NCBI RefSeq assembly: GCF_963924675.1
Contig: NC_089234.1
Location: 61,105,153-61,169,152 of the forward strand
Source: Phocoena phocoena
Taxonomy: Eukaryota > Chordata > Mammalia > Artiodactyla > Phocoenidae
Length of the DNA: 64,000 bases
Direction of reading: 5' to 3'
Position numbers and translations under genes: made by a program. Shown piece after piece: positions 45,491 to 57,240 of the stretch (the stretch's first letter is position 1; each line of letters opens with the position of its first letter). The notes under the pieces were generated by a model. The model saw nothing but the letters and a program-made list of their open reading frames with translations. It ran no database searches and was not told where the DNA came from.

Positions 45491-45870
45491 GACTTCCCTG
45501 GTGGCGCAGTGGTCAAGAATCCGCCTGCCGATGCAGGGGACACAGGTATGAGCCCTGGTGCGGGAAGATCCCACATGCCATGGAGCAACTAAGCCCATGC
45601 ACCACAACTACAGAGCCTGTGCTCTAGAGCCCACGAGCCACAGCTACTGAGCCCATGTACCACAACTACTGAGCCCGCGCACCTAGAGCCTGTGTTCCAC
45701 AACAAGAGAAGCCACCACAATGAGAAGCCCACACAGCTCAACGAAGAGTAGCCCCCGCTGGCCACACCTAGAGAAAGCCCGCGTGCAGCAAGAAAGACCC
45801 AATGCAGCCAAAAATAAATAAAGACAAGACAAGACAAGAAAAGAAACAAACGAGAAAGAAAGAAAGACAA
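45491..45870 (+). mobile_element. Full-length CHR-type SINE with long tail
   Basis: This copy has the tRNA-like head (GACTTCCCTGGTGGCGCAGT), the AACTAAGCCCATGCACCAC body and the distal CTAGAGAAAGCCCGCGTGC segment missing from the shorter copies, then AAAATAAATAAAGACAAG-type tail repeats. Confidence 0.94.
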
Positions 45871-46244
45871 GTTTTCTCTTGTAATGGACCCCACGCTGCC
45901 TTCTAGGAACTTCCACTCTTTATTTGGGCTTATAGCCTCCAGAATCACACAGTCAACTTCTGCCCTTTGAAGCACCCTGCTCATTCGCTCAACAGACCTA
46001 TCCTGAACACAAGCCCTGAGCTGCTAGATGCGAAGCGTTCAACAGAGGCCAAGCCAGACCCCATCGCTGCAGCCTGGCAGGTGAGAGGGACCCTCGGCCT
46101 CACCATCACCATCCTAAGTCTTCCAGGTGAAAACCCTTCTGGTGACATCTTCTCCCCTACTTGGCCCACTTTCTCTTAAAGAGCTGTCCTTGTGCCTGAA
46201 CTAAGTTTCAGGTCCCCACTTTCGATTTTAAAATTAGGCAAGTT

Positions 46245-46480
46245 GACCATTTAATGATACGCATGATGAAGGGTTTAGGGGTGAAGTGAGCCAATGTTAC
46301 ACCACTAACTTTGAAATGCAGCCCCAAAGAAAGGGTTTGATGGATGCATATATGATAAATGAAATGCAACAAGATGTAAACTGTAGGATCCCAGTGGCGG
46401 GTACATGGCGTTCACTGTATAGGTCTTTCAACCTTTCTATGTGCTTGAAAATCTGTATGATAAAACTGGGGGGAAAGGAG
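46245..46480 (+). repeat. Ancient L1M-type 3' end
   Basis: GATGAAGGGTTTAGGGGTGA, CCCAGTGGCGGGTACATGGC, GTTCACTGTATAGGTCTTTC and TTGAAAATCTGTATGATAAA make up a characteristic old L1 3' end. Confidence 0.72.
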
Positions 46481-46579
46481 GAGCATTAAAAACCACACAA
46501 AACTTCAAATGGCTTTTTACATCTAGGTGGCCCTCCAGTGCCCTTGTCCTATGGGTTGGGGACTTTTGGGGAAAACTAG

Positions 46580-49500
46580 AAAGAGAAATAGACAAATCTA
46601 CAGTCATAATGGAAGACTTCAACACACCTTTCTCAAAAACGAATAGAAAAAGCAGAAAAATCAGTAAGGATACCAACATCTAATCAACCTGACTTACATA
46701 TCTGACCTCACTGACAAAATGAACACTGTGTACATCTACAGAATAAACATTCTTCCTGTGAGGCAATGGATAATTTACCAAAATTCACCATTCTGGGCCA
46801 TAAAGTAACTTTCAAAACATTTCAAGGAACTGAAGTCACTCAGTTTGATCATAGCAGATTAAGCTCAAAAACAACCATTAAAAAAATGAGGAAATCTCCA
46901 AATGTTTGGAAATGAAGCAAATGTCCTTCTAAAAAAATGTAAATCAAAGAAGAAAGTGCAACAGAAATTAGAAAAAATTTTGAGCCTTAAAATAATGAAA
47001 ATACAACATCAAAATTTTTGACATACAACTTTTGTGCTTAGAGGAAATTTTATAGCCTTAAATTCAGATTTTAAAAAAGAAGAAACTCTATAAAACAATC
47101 ATCTATATCTCTCTTGAAAAAGTGTTTCAAGAAGTAAATTAAACGCAAAAGTAGAAGGAAATTTTAAAATTTACTAACAAAAACAGAACTTAATGAAATA
47201 GACAACAAAATTAAATAAGCAAAAATCGGTATATTAAAAGTTGGTTCTTTGAAAAGACTAACAAAAGTGACAAATCCAGTGATCAGCAAGACAATGAAAA
47301 AAATGAGAGAAGGCATATGTTACCAGTATCATGAATGAATAAGGAAGTACCACTGCAGATTCTACAAAGTATAGAAACTATAAGACAATAATGAAGGAGA
47401 TATTACGAATATCTTTATATCAATTCATATAAAAATTTATACAAAATAAAGTCCTCAAAAAATACCACTTACCAAAACGGACACACAAAAACACAGAAAT
47501 ATAAATAGTTTTGATAAAGTGTTATCAAAAACCTTCCCACTAAGAAATATAGGCTCATGTGGCTTCTCTATTTAATTTTCCTAAACGTTTAATGAAAAAC
47601 ATAATACAAATCTTATCCAAACTCCTAGAGAAACAGAAAAAGAAGAAACAGTTCCTAATTTATATAATGAGGCCAGCATAACCTGATACTATAATCTGAC
47701 AAGGATATCAGAAGAAAGGCAAATCATAGGTCAATCTCTTTCATGAACACAGATGAAAAAAGTATTTTAAAGAATATTAACAATTCACATGCAAAATATA
47801 GTCAAGGGAAAGCTGTTATAGCTGGTCCAATAGTATCCAAGGGATTATGAAAAGAATAATGCATCAAGACAAAGCTGGATTTATCCCAGGAATGCAAAGT
47901 TGGTTAACTTCTGAAAATCAATTCATGTAATTCAGCACATTAACAGGAGAAAGAAGAAAAATTACATGATCATTTCAAATAGATGCAAAAATACATTTGA
48001 TAAAGTTCCATACACATTTATGATAAAAAAAAAAAAACAGCTCTTAGCAAAACAGAAGAAAAGAGGCCATGTATGAAAAACCCACAGCTAACATCATACT
48101 CACTGGCTAAAGACATTCTTAAGATCTGGAACAAAACAAGGATACCTGCTATTACCACTACCATTCAACACAGTATTGAAAGTGCTAGCCAGAGTCATTG
48201 GGCAATAAATTCCCAATTCCAATTTTGAAAGGAAGAAGTAAAATTATCTCATTCACAGATGACATGATCATATATAGAAAACTCTAAAGATTCCATTTAA
48301 AAATTGTTGGAAAAAATAAAATCATAAAAATAAAAATTGTTGGAGCCAATAAATAAATTCAGCAAAGTTACAGGATACAAAATCAACTCATGCAAATAAG
48401 TTGCATTTCTATACACTAGCAATGAATAACCTGAAGACAAAATTAAGAAAACAGTTCCATTTACAACAGCATCTAAAAGAATAAAATACTCAAGAATAAA
48501 CTTAACCAAAGAAGCAAATGACTTGTGCACTGAAAATTATAAAACGTTGCTGAAAGAAATTAAAGAAGACATAAATAAGTGGGAAGACATCCCATGTTCA
48601 TGGATCGGAAGACTTAATATTGTTAAGATAAAATACTACCCAAAGCAATCTACAGATTTAATGTAACCTCATCAAAATGCTAATGGTGTTTTCTGCAGAA
48701 ATAGAAAAACCCATCCTAAGATTTATATGCAATTTCAAGGGACCCCAAATAACCAAAACAATCTTGAAAAATAACAAAGTTGGAGAATTCACACTTCCTG
48801 ATTTCAAAATTTGCTACCAAGTTACATTAATCACACTAAGTGCAATACTGATGTAAGGGCATGATATAGACCAATGAAGTAGAACAGAGAGCACAGAAAT
48901 AAACCACTGCATATATGGTTAAAATATTTTCAACAAGGGTGCCAAGATCATTCAATGCAGAAAGGACACTCTTTTTCAACAAATGGTCCTGGGAAAACTG
49001 AATATCCACATGCAAAAGTTGGACTCTTACCTTACCTTACATACAAAAATTAACTAAAAAATGCATCAAAGACCTAAATGTAAGAACTAAAACTATAAAC
49101 TTCTTAGGGAAAATCTTCATGAGATGGAACTGGCAATGATTTCTTGGCCATGACACCAAAAGCATAGGCAACAACAATAATAAAAAAGGTAAATTGGATT
49201 TCATCAAAATTAAACACTTGTATACATCAAAGGACACTATCAACAGAATGAAATGGCAACCTATAGAATGAGAGAAAATATTTCTATTCTGATAAGGGAT
49301 TAGTGTCCAGACATATAAAGAATGCTTACAACTCAACAACAAAAAACATAAGCAACCCAATTCAAAAATAGCTTTGCAAAGGACTTGAATAGACATTTCT
49401 CCATAGAAGATGTTCGAATGGCCAATTAAGCACATGAAAAGATACTCATCAATAGCCATTAGGGAAATGCAAATCAAAACACAATGGGGGGCTTCCCTGG

Positions 49501-50455
49501 TGGCGCAGTGGTTGAGAGTCCGCCTGCCAATGCAGGGGACACGGGTTCGTGCCCCAGTCCGGAAAGATCCCACATGCCGCGGAGCGGCTGGGCCCGTGAG
49601 CCATGGCCACTGAGCCTGCGCGTCCGGAGCCTGTGCTCCGCAAACGGGAGAGGCCACAACAGTGAGAGGCCCACATACCGCAAAAAAAGAAAAAAAAACA
49701 CACAATGGGACACCACTTTATACCCATTAGAATGGCTATTATAAAAATATTAATAATAACAAAAATAAAAAGCGTTGGTGAAGATGTGGAGAAAATTGTA
49801 ACTCTTGCATTGCTTGTGGGCATGTACAATCAAGCGACTTCTGTGGAAAACAGTATGACGGTTCCTCAAAAAACTAAATGTAGAATTACCGTATGATAAT
49901 TTCGCTCCTAAATATATACTCAAAAGAGCTGAGAGCAGGGACTCAAACAGATATTTGTATACTGATGTTCTTAGCAGCATTATTCACAATAGCCAGAAAG
50001 TGGAAACAATCCAAATGACATCAATGGATGCACAGATAAATGAGGTATGGTATATGCATATAATTTAATTATTATTCAACCTTAAAAAGGAATGAAGTTC
50101 CGAGACATGCTAAACATGAATGAACCCTGAAAACATGCTAAGTGAAATAAGCCAGACACAAAATGATAAATATTATATGATTCCACTTGTACAAGATACC
50201 TAGAAACAGGCACATTCACAGAGACAGAAAATAGAAGTTACCAGGGGCTGGAGGGAGAGAAAATGGGGAGTTATTGTTCAATGGGTATAGAGTTTACAGA
50301 GTTTCTGTTTGAGATGATTAAAAGTTTGGAAATGGATAGTGGTAGTGGTTGCACGACATTCTGAATGTTATTAATGCCAATGAAATGTACACTTAAAAGT
50401 GGCTAAAATGGTAAATTTTATGTTATGTATATTTTCCCATAGTTTTGAAAAAAGT
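46580..50455 (+). mobile_element. Long L1 copy, ORF2 and 3'UTR, inactive
   Basis: About 3.9 kb of collinear L1 ORF2-like sequence, from endonuclease/linker-like DNA to the 3'UTR, with many stops and short indels. Landmarks: GACAAAGCTGGATTTATCCC, CAGGAATGCAAAGTTGG, TTCACAGATGACATGATCAT, TTTCAACAAGGGTGCCAAGA and GAAATGTACACTTAAAAGTG near the 3' end. It is antisense to CDH23 and is split by a CHR SINE at 49,489. Confidence 0.92.
49489..49699 (+). mobile_element. CHR-type SINE nested in L1
   Basis: The tRNA-like head GGCTTCCCTGGTGGCGCAGT and GGTTCGTGCCCC B-box are followed by an A-rich tail. A target duplication ACACAATGGG (49,479-49,488 and 49,700-49,709) flanks it, and the L1 resumes exactly after it. 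Confidence 0.95.
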
Positions 50456-51740
50456 AATGGAAGAAAATTTCCCTAATATGATAAATGACATCTACAAAAA
50501 AGCTACAGCAAACGCTGTACGTAATGATGAAATATTGAAAGCTTTCTCGATACCAGAATCAAAATAAGGATGCCCACTATCACCACTTCAATGCAATATT
50601 ATGCTGGAAGGCCTAGCCATTCCAATAAGGCAAGAAAAAAGATATCAATATTGGAAAAGAAGATATAAAATCGTTATTATTTATTGAATACATGATTGTA
50701 CATGTTAAAAAATCAAGGATTCTATAGATAAACTATCAGATTCAATAAGTAAATTTAACAAAGATTGTTGGATACAGGTCAATATTTTAAAAATCAATGG
50801 TACTTCCCAGAAACAATTAATTAGAAATGAAAATAAAAACCTTCAAATATCACTTAAAATCGTATCAAAAAACATAAAACACATAGAAATCAATCTAATG
50901 AAAGAAGTGTAAGACCTCTACACAGACAACTAAAAAGCATCCTTGAAAGAAATTTATTAAGACCTAGGAAAATGGAGGAGTATATTTTGTTCGTGGATCA
51001 GAAACTCAGTATTATAAAGATGTCAATTTTTCTCAAATTGATCTACATATTGGTAGTGCAGTCCCGATCAAATCTCAGCAGAGTTTTTGTGGAATTCCAA
51101 AAGTTGATTCTAAATTCATATGGAAGTGCAAAGAGCCAAAAGTAAACAAAAGTGTTGAAGAAGAATAAGGCTAGAGAATTTATACTACTAGATATCAAGA
51201 CTACATATATCAACTAGTAATTACACTATAAAGCTTGTATTGGTAAAAAGAACAAATATACCCAACCGAATTGCATACACATATATGTACACCAAAAAAC
51301 ACATAACAAATGTTACTAACAGCCTTTTCCATAATAGCCAAAAACTAGAAGCAATCCAATTGTCCATCAACAATAGTATGGGTAAACTGTGGTATATTCA
51401 CACAATGGAAACCTATACAGTAATGAGAACAAACAAATGTGATGAATCTCACAAATAAGTTGAGTAGAAGAAAACATTGCCAAGAGAAAATACGGTATGA
51501 CTGAATTTCTGTGAAGTCCAAAATAGGCAAAATGAATGCATGCTATTAGGAGTCAGGATAGAAGTTACCTTCGACTAATGACAGAGAGATGGCTTCTGGT
51601 AATTCATTTTTTCTTGGTTTGGGTGGCAGTTATAGGGCAGTGGTCACTTTGTGATAATTCAAGCTGTACGTGGATTACTTGTACACTTTTCCATATGTGT
51701 TATACTGCAATTACAAAGCTGACTAAAAAAGTTCCAGTTG
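50456..51740 (+). mobile_element. Second L1 fragment, ORF2 3' part and 3'UTR
   Basis: ATAAGGATGCCCACTATCAC, ATTGTTGGATACAGGTCAAT, GGAATTCCAAAAGTTGATTC, CAATTGTCCATCAACAATAG and TATACTGCAATTACAAAGC follow L1 order. It starts again upstream of where the previous copy ended, so it is a separate element. Confidence 0.88.
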
Positions 51741-51859
51741 ACTTGGGACCAACATCAATGCTACTAACCACTGCACCGCCCTGCCTCTCTTCTTGCCCTT
51801 CTACCGTGGGAGCACAGTGCCAGTGGGCACAGAGAGGAGCCACAGCCTCTGAACAAGGG

Positions 51860-52030
51860 TGCCTCTTCCTCCATGAAGCCTTCCAAGACTGCTCCCCACC
51901 AACCCAGACCCCACCCCCACCTCGTTTGAACCTCTAGATACATAGCCTTTATCACAGGCATAATAGTTACTCCTGGCACCCTCAGGCAGCCTGCAAGACT
52001 GTGAGCCTCCAGAACACAGGAGCTGAGGAT
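51860..52030 (+). repeat. L2 fragment
   Basis: CCTCTTCCTCCATGAAGCCT, ATAGCCTTTATCACAGGCAT and GACTGTGAGCCTCCAGAACA. Confidence 0.8.
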
Positions 52031-52082
52031 AACAGTAGCATAATAACTACTAACAGCTGAGGAGAACAGTAGCATAGCAGCA

Positions 52083-52300
52083 TTTCTTGAGCATTGACTA
52101 TATGGCAGGCACTTCTTCTAAGCATTTTACAGGCAATAACTCATTTAATCCTCCCAATAACACTTTGAGGTAGGTACCGTTATTACCCTGATTTTCTAGA
52201 TGAGAAAACTAAAGAACAGCATGACTAATTAAAGTGCCAAAGGTAACACAGCTAATCATTGGAAGAGCTAGGATTTGAACCTGGGTAATTTGGCTCAGAG
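52083..52300 (-). repeat. MIR, near full length
   Basis: AATAACTCATTTAATCCTCC, GATTTTCTAGATGAGAAAAC and GGATTTGAACCTGGGTAATT. Confidence 0.93.
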
Positions 52301-52309
52301 ATAGAAATA

Positions 52310-53360
52310 CTCTCCTTGTTGAGGAATAGGCCCACAGATGAAACCTGGTGCCTGTAGCCCTGGCCACATACACCCAGACCAGGCCCAAGGAGGAGGTGTT
52401 CCCCATCTCGTCCAGACAGGCAAATGTGTCTACGAATCTGTGCAGAGAGGTGTGTGTGTATGGAGGTGTACAACCTCTTGAAAGCCCAGTTCTAAGAGGG
52501 TAGCAGGCACTGGGCCTGGGTTCCCTAAGCCTGAGGAAGCAGGCTAAAGCCAGAGTGTGGCTTTGGGGACAAGTCCCTTCCCAGACCTGGGGAGGAGGGT
52601 CTGGGACCTCCTCAGGGGTCAGGCCCCTGCTGACAACACTCAGGATAAAGGAGGAGGTGGAGGCCAGGGCTCCTGGTCCTGTCCCAGGCACTGGCCAGGG
52701 GTCCTCTGCCTCCCAGTCCCGGGCCAGGGGTCTGGAAACAGCTCCTTGGAAGGTAAAGCCAGGTAAAGTCAGCCTCCTCTGGGAATGGACCGCAGCATCT
52801 CACCTTTCTCCGCTGCTCACCTGACACACTGCTCAACCAGTTTCTCCGTGGGTCTGCCTTTCTGCTCTCCTGCTGCAATTTAAGCTCATCTCCCTCCGCT
52901 CTGTCCTAAAAAGGCCCCCATCTCTGCCCAGAGGCTTTCTTTGCTTCACTGGGAGGTATGGGAGCTAAGGCGGCTCCTTTGTGCCAAGTCTGGGTGGCTG
53001 TAAACGGGCCCCAGTGACAAACACTAAAAATGACAGACCCCCAGAGCATTAGAAGAGAAAGTCAGGGTTACCTACCCCTAACTTACATCAAACGGTGCTC
53101 CCCTCGTCAGAGGCCCAAATCTTGGGACACCACACAGTCCTGGCCCAGAAGCCTGCATTGTCCGTGGCGGCCAGAAGTGGCCCAGAGAGGGGGCCACCTT
53201 GGCAAAGATGACACAGCACATCAGCGCCGGGGGGCCAGAGACAGGCCTGACGCCCAGTTTAGCAAACAGACCCAGAAATCAGGCCTGTGGGGCAGGGCAC
53301 GGGAGAAGGCCCAGCCTCACGTTCAGCTTTTGCTCAGGAGCATCCCAGTTACCGGCTCCA
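52310..53360. other. Intron 1 unique sequence
   Basis: No exon, RNA gene or repeat family is recognised. Confidence 0.5.
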
Positions 53361-53368
53361 GCGCACCT

Positions 53369-53411
53369 GTGTGTGCGTGCGCGCACGCACACACTCACGC
53401 ATGCGCACACG
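53369..53411. repeat. Perfect 26-bp GT/GC/CA palindrome
   Basis: From 53,369 to 53,394 the sequence equals its own reverse complement, centred on GCGCGC, then continues CACTCACGCATGCGCACAC. Confidence 0.95.
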
Positions 53412-53585
53412 GTCAAGGCCATCTGGGTCAAAGCCAGAAGGAGACAGAGCTGTTAGTACCAAGAACGAGATAGAGTTGTTAGTACAAAGAACTTCTGAGC
53501 CGGACAGTTGAAAGGAGAGCGGGAAGGAAAACGAAGGAGCTGTGTCACCACCTGGCCTTTCACTCTCCCCTCTGCCCTCGCCAAC

Positions 53586-53633
53586 ACCTGCCCCACCCCC
53601 CACCCCTCACCCCTCACCCCCCGCCCCGCAGCA
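53586..53633. repeat. C-rich tract (G-quadruplex-prone on the CDH23 strand)
   Basis: CCCCACCCCCCACCCCTCAC followed by CCCTCACCCCCCGCCCCGC gives at least six C-runs; the G-runs lie on the transcribed gene's sense strand. Confidence 0.85.
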
Positions 53634-53725
53634 GCTCCCCAGGAAGCTGTGAAACACGCAGGTGCAATGAGGTCACCTAGTTAACAGCCTCCCTCCCGCT
53701 GTATTATTCATGGGCTCCCTTATTC
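53634..53725. promoter_or_regulatory. Candidate regulatory block
   Basis: Contains GAGGTCACCTAGTTAACAGC (nuclear-receptor half site, then an HNF1/GTTAAC-like site) and TGTATTATTCATGGGC. Motif evidence only. Confidence 0.22.
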
Positions 53726-54415
53726 CGGCCTGAGCTCCAGTTTCCAACAGCCCTCAGGCTCGGCTTGGCAGGTCAGCCAGCCCGGTAGGTCTACCCCCAC
53801 TCTGTACACCCCATGGCCTTCCTGTCTCCTTCCCAGGATGCAGCCGTCCCAGTGCTAACTCGGCCCCCAGCACTTCACTTCACACTCTACACGGCACCTC
53901 AGGTGAAGGGAGAGCTTTGGGTTCAGTGAGGAAGAGCACAGAAGGAAAACCTTAGCTGTGTCAGGCACGCACGAGATGCTGAAATCCCCAAAGGGGACCG
54001 GCTACAGGGCTCGTGTGCTCCCTCTCTCTATCTCTCTCTCCCACCGCCCTCTCTCTCATAAACACACACACACACCCAAATTGACTGGCCCAAATATGGT
54101 ACTCTGAATAGCCGTGAAAGCTCTTGGACTTGTCTATTTCTATACCTTAGTGTGCCTTGCACAGTGTCCTGAAAACAGTAGTCCCTTGATTTGTTGACTG
54201 GTACACTTCCCCCCAAAGACGGGTGTCAAGTTGCTAGAGTGGGCAGAAGCCATCAAGCCATTCAAAGACACTGCTGCTGGATTTAGAGATGTTCATGTTA
54301 TTTAAATATCTATCTGCATATCTCTTGTAAATCCTGCATAGTTCAAGTCATTAATACATAGTGATGACTCATAAATATTGATTTATTTACTGCAATGTCT
54401 ATTTATCACAATTCA
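53726..54415. other. Intron 1 sequence with simple repeats
   Basis: Contains a (TC)n then (CA)n run at about 54,024-54,078 and an AT-rich stretch near 54,300-54,400. Nothing coding is recognised. Confidence 0.5.
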
Positions 54416-54419
54416 TTTA

Positions 54420-54580
54420 GCCAAGCACTTTCCTATATCTCATGTGAGCCCCTTCCTCCTGAATCAATGGATTGGCCAGAACGGTTTTTCCTTCTACTTC
54501 ACAGATGAGGAAACTGTGGCTCAGAGGATGAAAGCACTTGAGTCAACGCAAGGACTGTGACTGCAGTCTTCACATGCCGG
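54420..54580 (-). repeat. MIR
   Basis: CTACTTCACAGATGAGGAAA followed by CTGTGGCTCAGAGGATGAAA is a reverse MIR core. Confidence 0.82.
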
Positions 54581-55129
54581 CCAGGGGCATCTTTCTTCAG
54601 CATTCACACATATTCTCCTGCCTCACGGTGAGGTTACCACACTGGTACACCAACACGAGGAAACCACAAGATGAGTCCAGGGTCCTCCAGTCACTCAGGA
54701 AAGGACCCAGAGTCCAGACCGAGGTCAGTTTAGGATTAATGCTTGGCCAGAGATACTGAGGGCAGCTAGCCAGCCAGCCTGGTCAATAGCAGGGGGAAAG
54801 GTGTGAGGCAGAGATTAAATCACAGGAGTCATTGCATTCGACCCCCTGGTTTTACAGGTGGAAGAGCTGGGGTCAAGCTGGGGTCTCCAGTCCGGGCAAA
54901 TGCAAAGAGCAATGAAGTACATGGCCTTCCCAGGTGGGGCAACCTGATCTGGGTAGATGACCTGTAGCCTCTAAGCTCGTGAGCTGCCCCCCCCCATTTA
55001 CTCCCATGGATGTTAAATCATTGCCCAGCCCTGCTCTTAAGTGTGTGGGAGCTGTAGGCACCTGAATGTCCAACCCCAATCCAGGATCAATCACACGTGA
55101 AGTCCACACAGCAATAAACATACCTGACA

Positions 55130-55230
55130 GGCCTGGATTGAAAGCCCGGCCCTGTCACTGTCTCCGCACAGACCCAATGGGGGTCAGTTGTCCTTTCCGG
55201 ACTCAGTTTCTATCTGTCTAGTCAGGGATC
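55130..55230 (+). repeat. MIR fragment
   Basis: GGATTGAAAGCCCGGCCCTG, then CCGGACTCAGTTTCTATCTG. Confidence 0.6.
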
Positions 55231-55267
55231 TGGCTCTGGCCTTCCCTAAGTGCAGTACTGAGAGAAG

Positions 55268-55515
55268 AACAGAGTGAGGATTAAGGACTCAGACTGCCTT
55301 GGCTCAAATCCCCCCGCGCCACCTGCTAGCTCTGTGACTCTGGGTAAACTGCTTAAGCTCTCTGTGCCTGATTTCTCAGCTTTAAAATACAAGTAACAGA
55401 AGTCCTTATCTCATAGGGTTGTTGTCAGGACTAAATGAGGGATTTTATATGAAGTGCTAAGCCCAAGGCCTGGCACACAGTAAGTGCTTAATAAATGCTT
55501 CCTGTTATTATTGTC
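55268..55515 (+). repeat. MIR, full length
   Basis: GGCTCAAATCCCCCCGCGCC, TCATAGGGTTGTTGTCAGGA and GGCCTGGCACACAGTAAGTG, then CTTAATAAATGCTTCCTGTT, track the entire consensus. Confidence 0.96.
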
Positions 55516-55639
55516 AGCCCCGATACTCTATGGCAAAGGTCACACGTAAACTGGTCATCCATGGGCCACATGCAGCTCGCTGAGGGGCTTTCCCGACAAT
55601 ATACATTACACAAGCACAGGAGCCACTGACTGACCCCAG

Positions 55640-55705
55640 AGGCCTAGAACAGTGCCTGGCACACAGTAGGGGCTCAGTAAATATTTGATCAATGAATGAA
55701 TGGCT
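55640..55705 (+). repeat. L2 3' terminus
   Basis: CAGTGCCTGGCACACAGTAG followed by GGGCTCAGTAAATATTTGAT and CAATGAATGAATGG. Confidence 0.85.
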
Positions 55706-55781
55706 TCACAGTGTTTTTAAATACTTCAATTGGTTGCTAACATTTAAAATAAAATTTTGTACTTTAAAATCTGGATTTCCG

Positions 55782-55994
55782 GGGCTTCCCTGGTGGCGCA
55801 GTGGTTGAGAGTCCGCCTGCCGATGCAGGGGTCACAGGTTCGTGCCCCGGTCCGGGAAGATCCCACATACCGCGGAGCGGCTGGGCCCGTGAGCCATGGC
55901 CGCTGAGCCTGCGCGTCCGGAGCCTGTGCTCCACAACGGGAGAGGCCACAACAGTGAGAGGCCCACGTACCGCAAAAAAAAAAAAAAAAAAAAA
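55782..55994 (+). mobile_element. CHR-type SINE with 22-A tail
   Basis: Clean head (GGGCTTCCCTGGTGGCGCAG), B-box GGTTCGTGCCCC, body GCGGAGCGGCTGGGCCCGTG and an uninterrupted A tail. Low divergence suggests a young copy. No convincing target duplication was seen. Confidence 0.95.
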
Positions 55995-56057
55995 GCAGCA
56001 GGAAGATGAACTTAATCCTTATCCTTCTCACAGACAGTGTGCAGAAAAGATGGGGGA

Positions 56058-56084
56058 AACACACACGCACGCACGCACACCCCA
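56058..56084. repeat. (CACG)n short repeat
   Basis: ACACACACGCACGCACGCAC run. Confidence 0.85.
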
Positions 56085-56416
56085 GAGATAAGGTGCTTTT
56101 CTAAAATACTGTTATCCATTCCGGGCCCCCTCCACTGGGGTCTTCTATGGAAAAGGGGATATTTCATCCCATGCTCAGTAACTGGGGGGGCTGCCTGTGG
56201 ACACATGGGCCCTTCCCCACTTTCCACTCCTCTCCCTAGCCCTGCTAGGGCTCAGGTCCATGGAGATGGACCACATCTTCCCACCCTCCAAGAGGCCTTC
56301 CCAGACCACCCTATCTTCCACCTTTAGCGTGTCAATTACCCTCTCTGTTTTCTCTGTAGCATTCCTGACCATCTGTAATTGTCTTGAGTGTGTAGTTATT
56401 ATCTGTCTCCCCCAGT

Positions 56417-57145
56417 TCAATACAGTAGCCACCGGCCACACGTGGCCATTGAACACTTGAAATGTGCCGAGTCCAAATTGAGATGTGCTGTAAATGCCAA
56501 ACACACACCAAATTCCAAAGACTTAATTTTTTTAAGTATGTAAATGTCTCATTAATAGTTTGTTGCATTGATTATATGTTAAATGATAATATTTTGGATA
56601 TAATGGGTTAAATAAAACAGATTATCAAAAATCATTTCACCTATTTCTTCATTGACAGATAAATGGATAAAGAAGATGTGGCATATATATACAATGGAAT
56701 GTAACTCAGCCGTAAAAAGGAACGAAATTGGGTCACTTGCAGAGATGTGGATGGACCTAGAGACTGTCATACAGAGTGAAGCAAGTCAGAAAAACGAATA
56801 TCGTATATTAACACATATATGTGGAATCTAGAAGAGTGGTACAGACGAACCAGTTTGCAAGGCAGAAATAGAGACACAGCTGTAGAGAACAAACGTATGG
56901 ACACCAAGGGGAGAAAGCAGTGCGGGGGCTGGTGGGATGAACTGGGAGATCGGGACTGACATACATACACTAATATGTATAAAATAGATAACTAATAAGA
57001 ACCTGCTGTATAAAAAAATAATTAAAAAATTTTTTTAATCATTTCACCTATTTCTTTTAATTTTTTTAAAGTGGCGACTAGAAAATTTAAAACTACATAT
57101 GTGACTTGTATCTGTGGCCTGCCTTATATTTCTACTGGACAGCAC
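56417..57145 (-). repeat. MER3-like hAT element split by an L1
   Basis: Starts near CAGTAGCCACCGGCCACACG and ends TTTCTACTGGACAGCACTG. The interior contains AATTGAGATGTGCTGTAAAT and AATATTTTGGATATAATGGG, all reverse-oriented landmarks of this non-autonomous hAT family. The name MER3 is from memory. Confidence 0.72.
56650..57036 (+). mobile_element. 5'-truncated young L1 with 20-bp TSD
   Basis: L1 ORF2 tail and 3'UTR (ATGTGGCATATATATACAAT, GGAATGTAACTCAGCCGTAA, GAACCTGCTGTATAAAAAAA). A perfect 20-bp duplication, AATCATTTCACCTATTTCTT, lies at 56,630-56,649 and 57,037-57,056. Confidence 0.96.
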
Positions 57146-57240
57146 TGCTCTAGACACTCATCGTGAATCCCCACATACTAGGCAGAGCCTGGTACACAGG
57201 TGATGCTCTGTATTGGTTGACTGAATGCCTGAATGAAAGG

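Larger units (their letters stand above)
56230..57240 (+). repeat. L2 split by a MER3-like element
   Basis: The left part (to about 56,416) contains CCAAGAGGCCTTCCCAGACC and TATTATCTGTCTCCCCC. The right part (57,146-57,240) contains CTCTAGACACTCATCGTG and TTGACTGAATGCCTGAATGA. Together they form one collinear L2 3' end. Confidence 0.78.

Noticed and set aside
49037..49705. 222-codon minus-strand open frame
   Set aside because: It is the antisense of L1 plus an inserted SINE.
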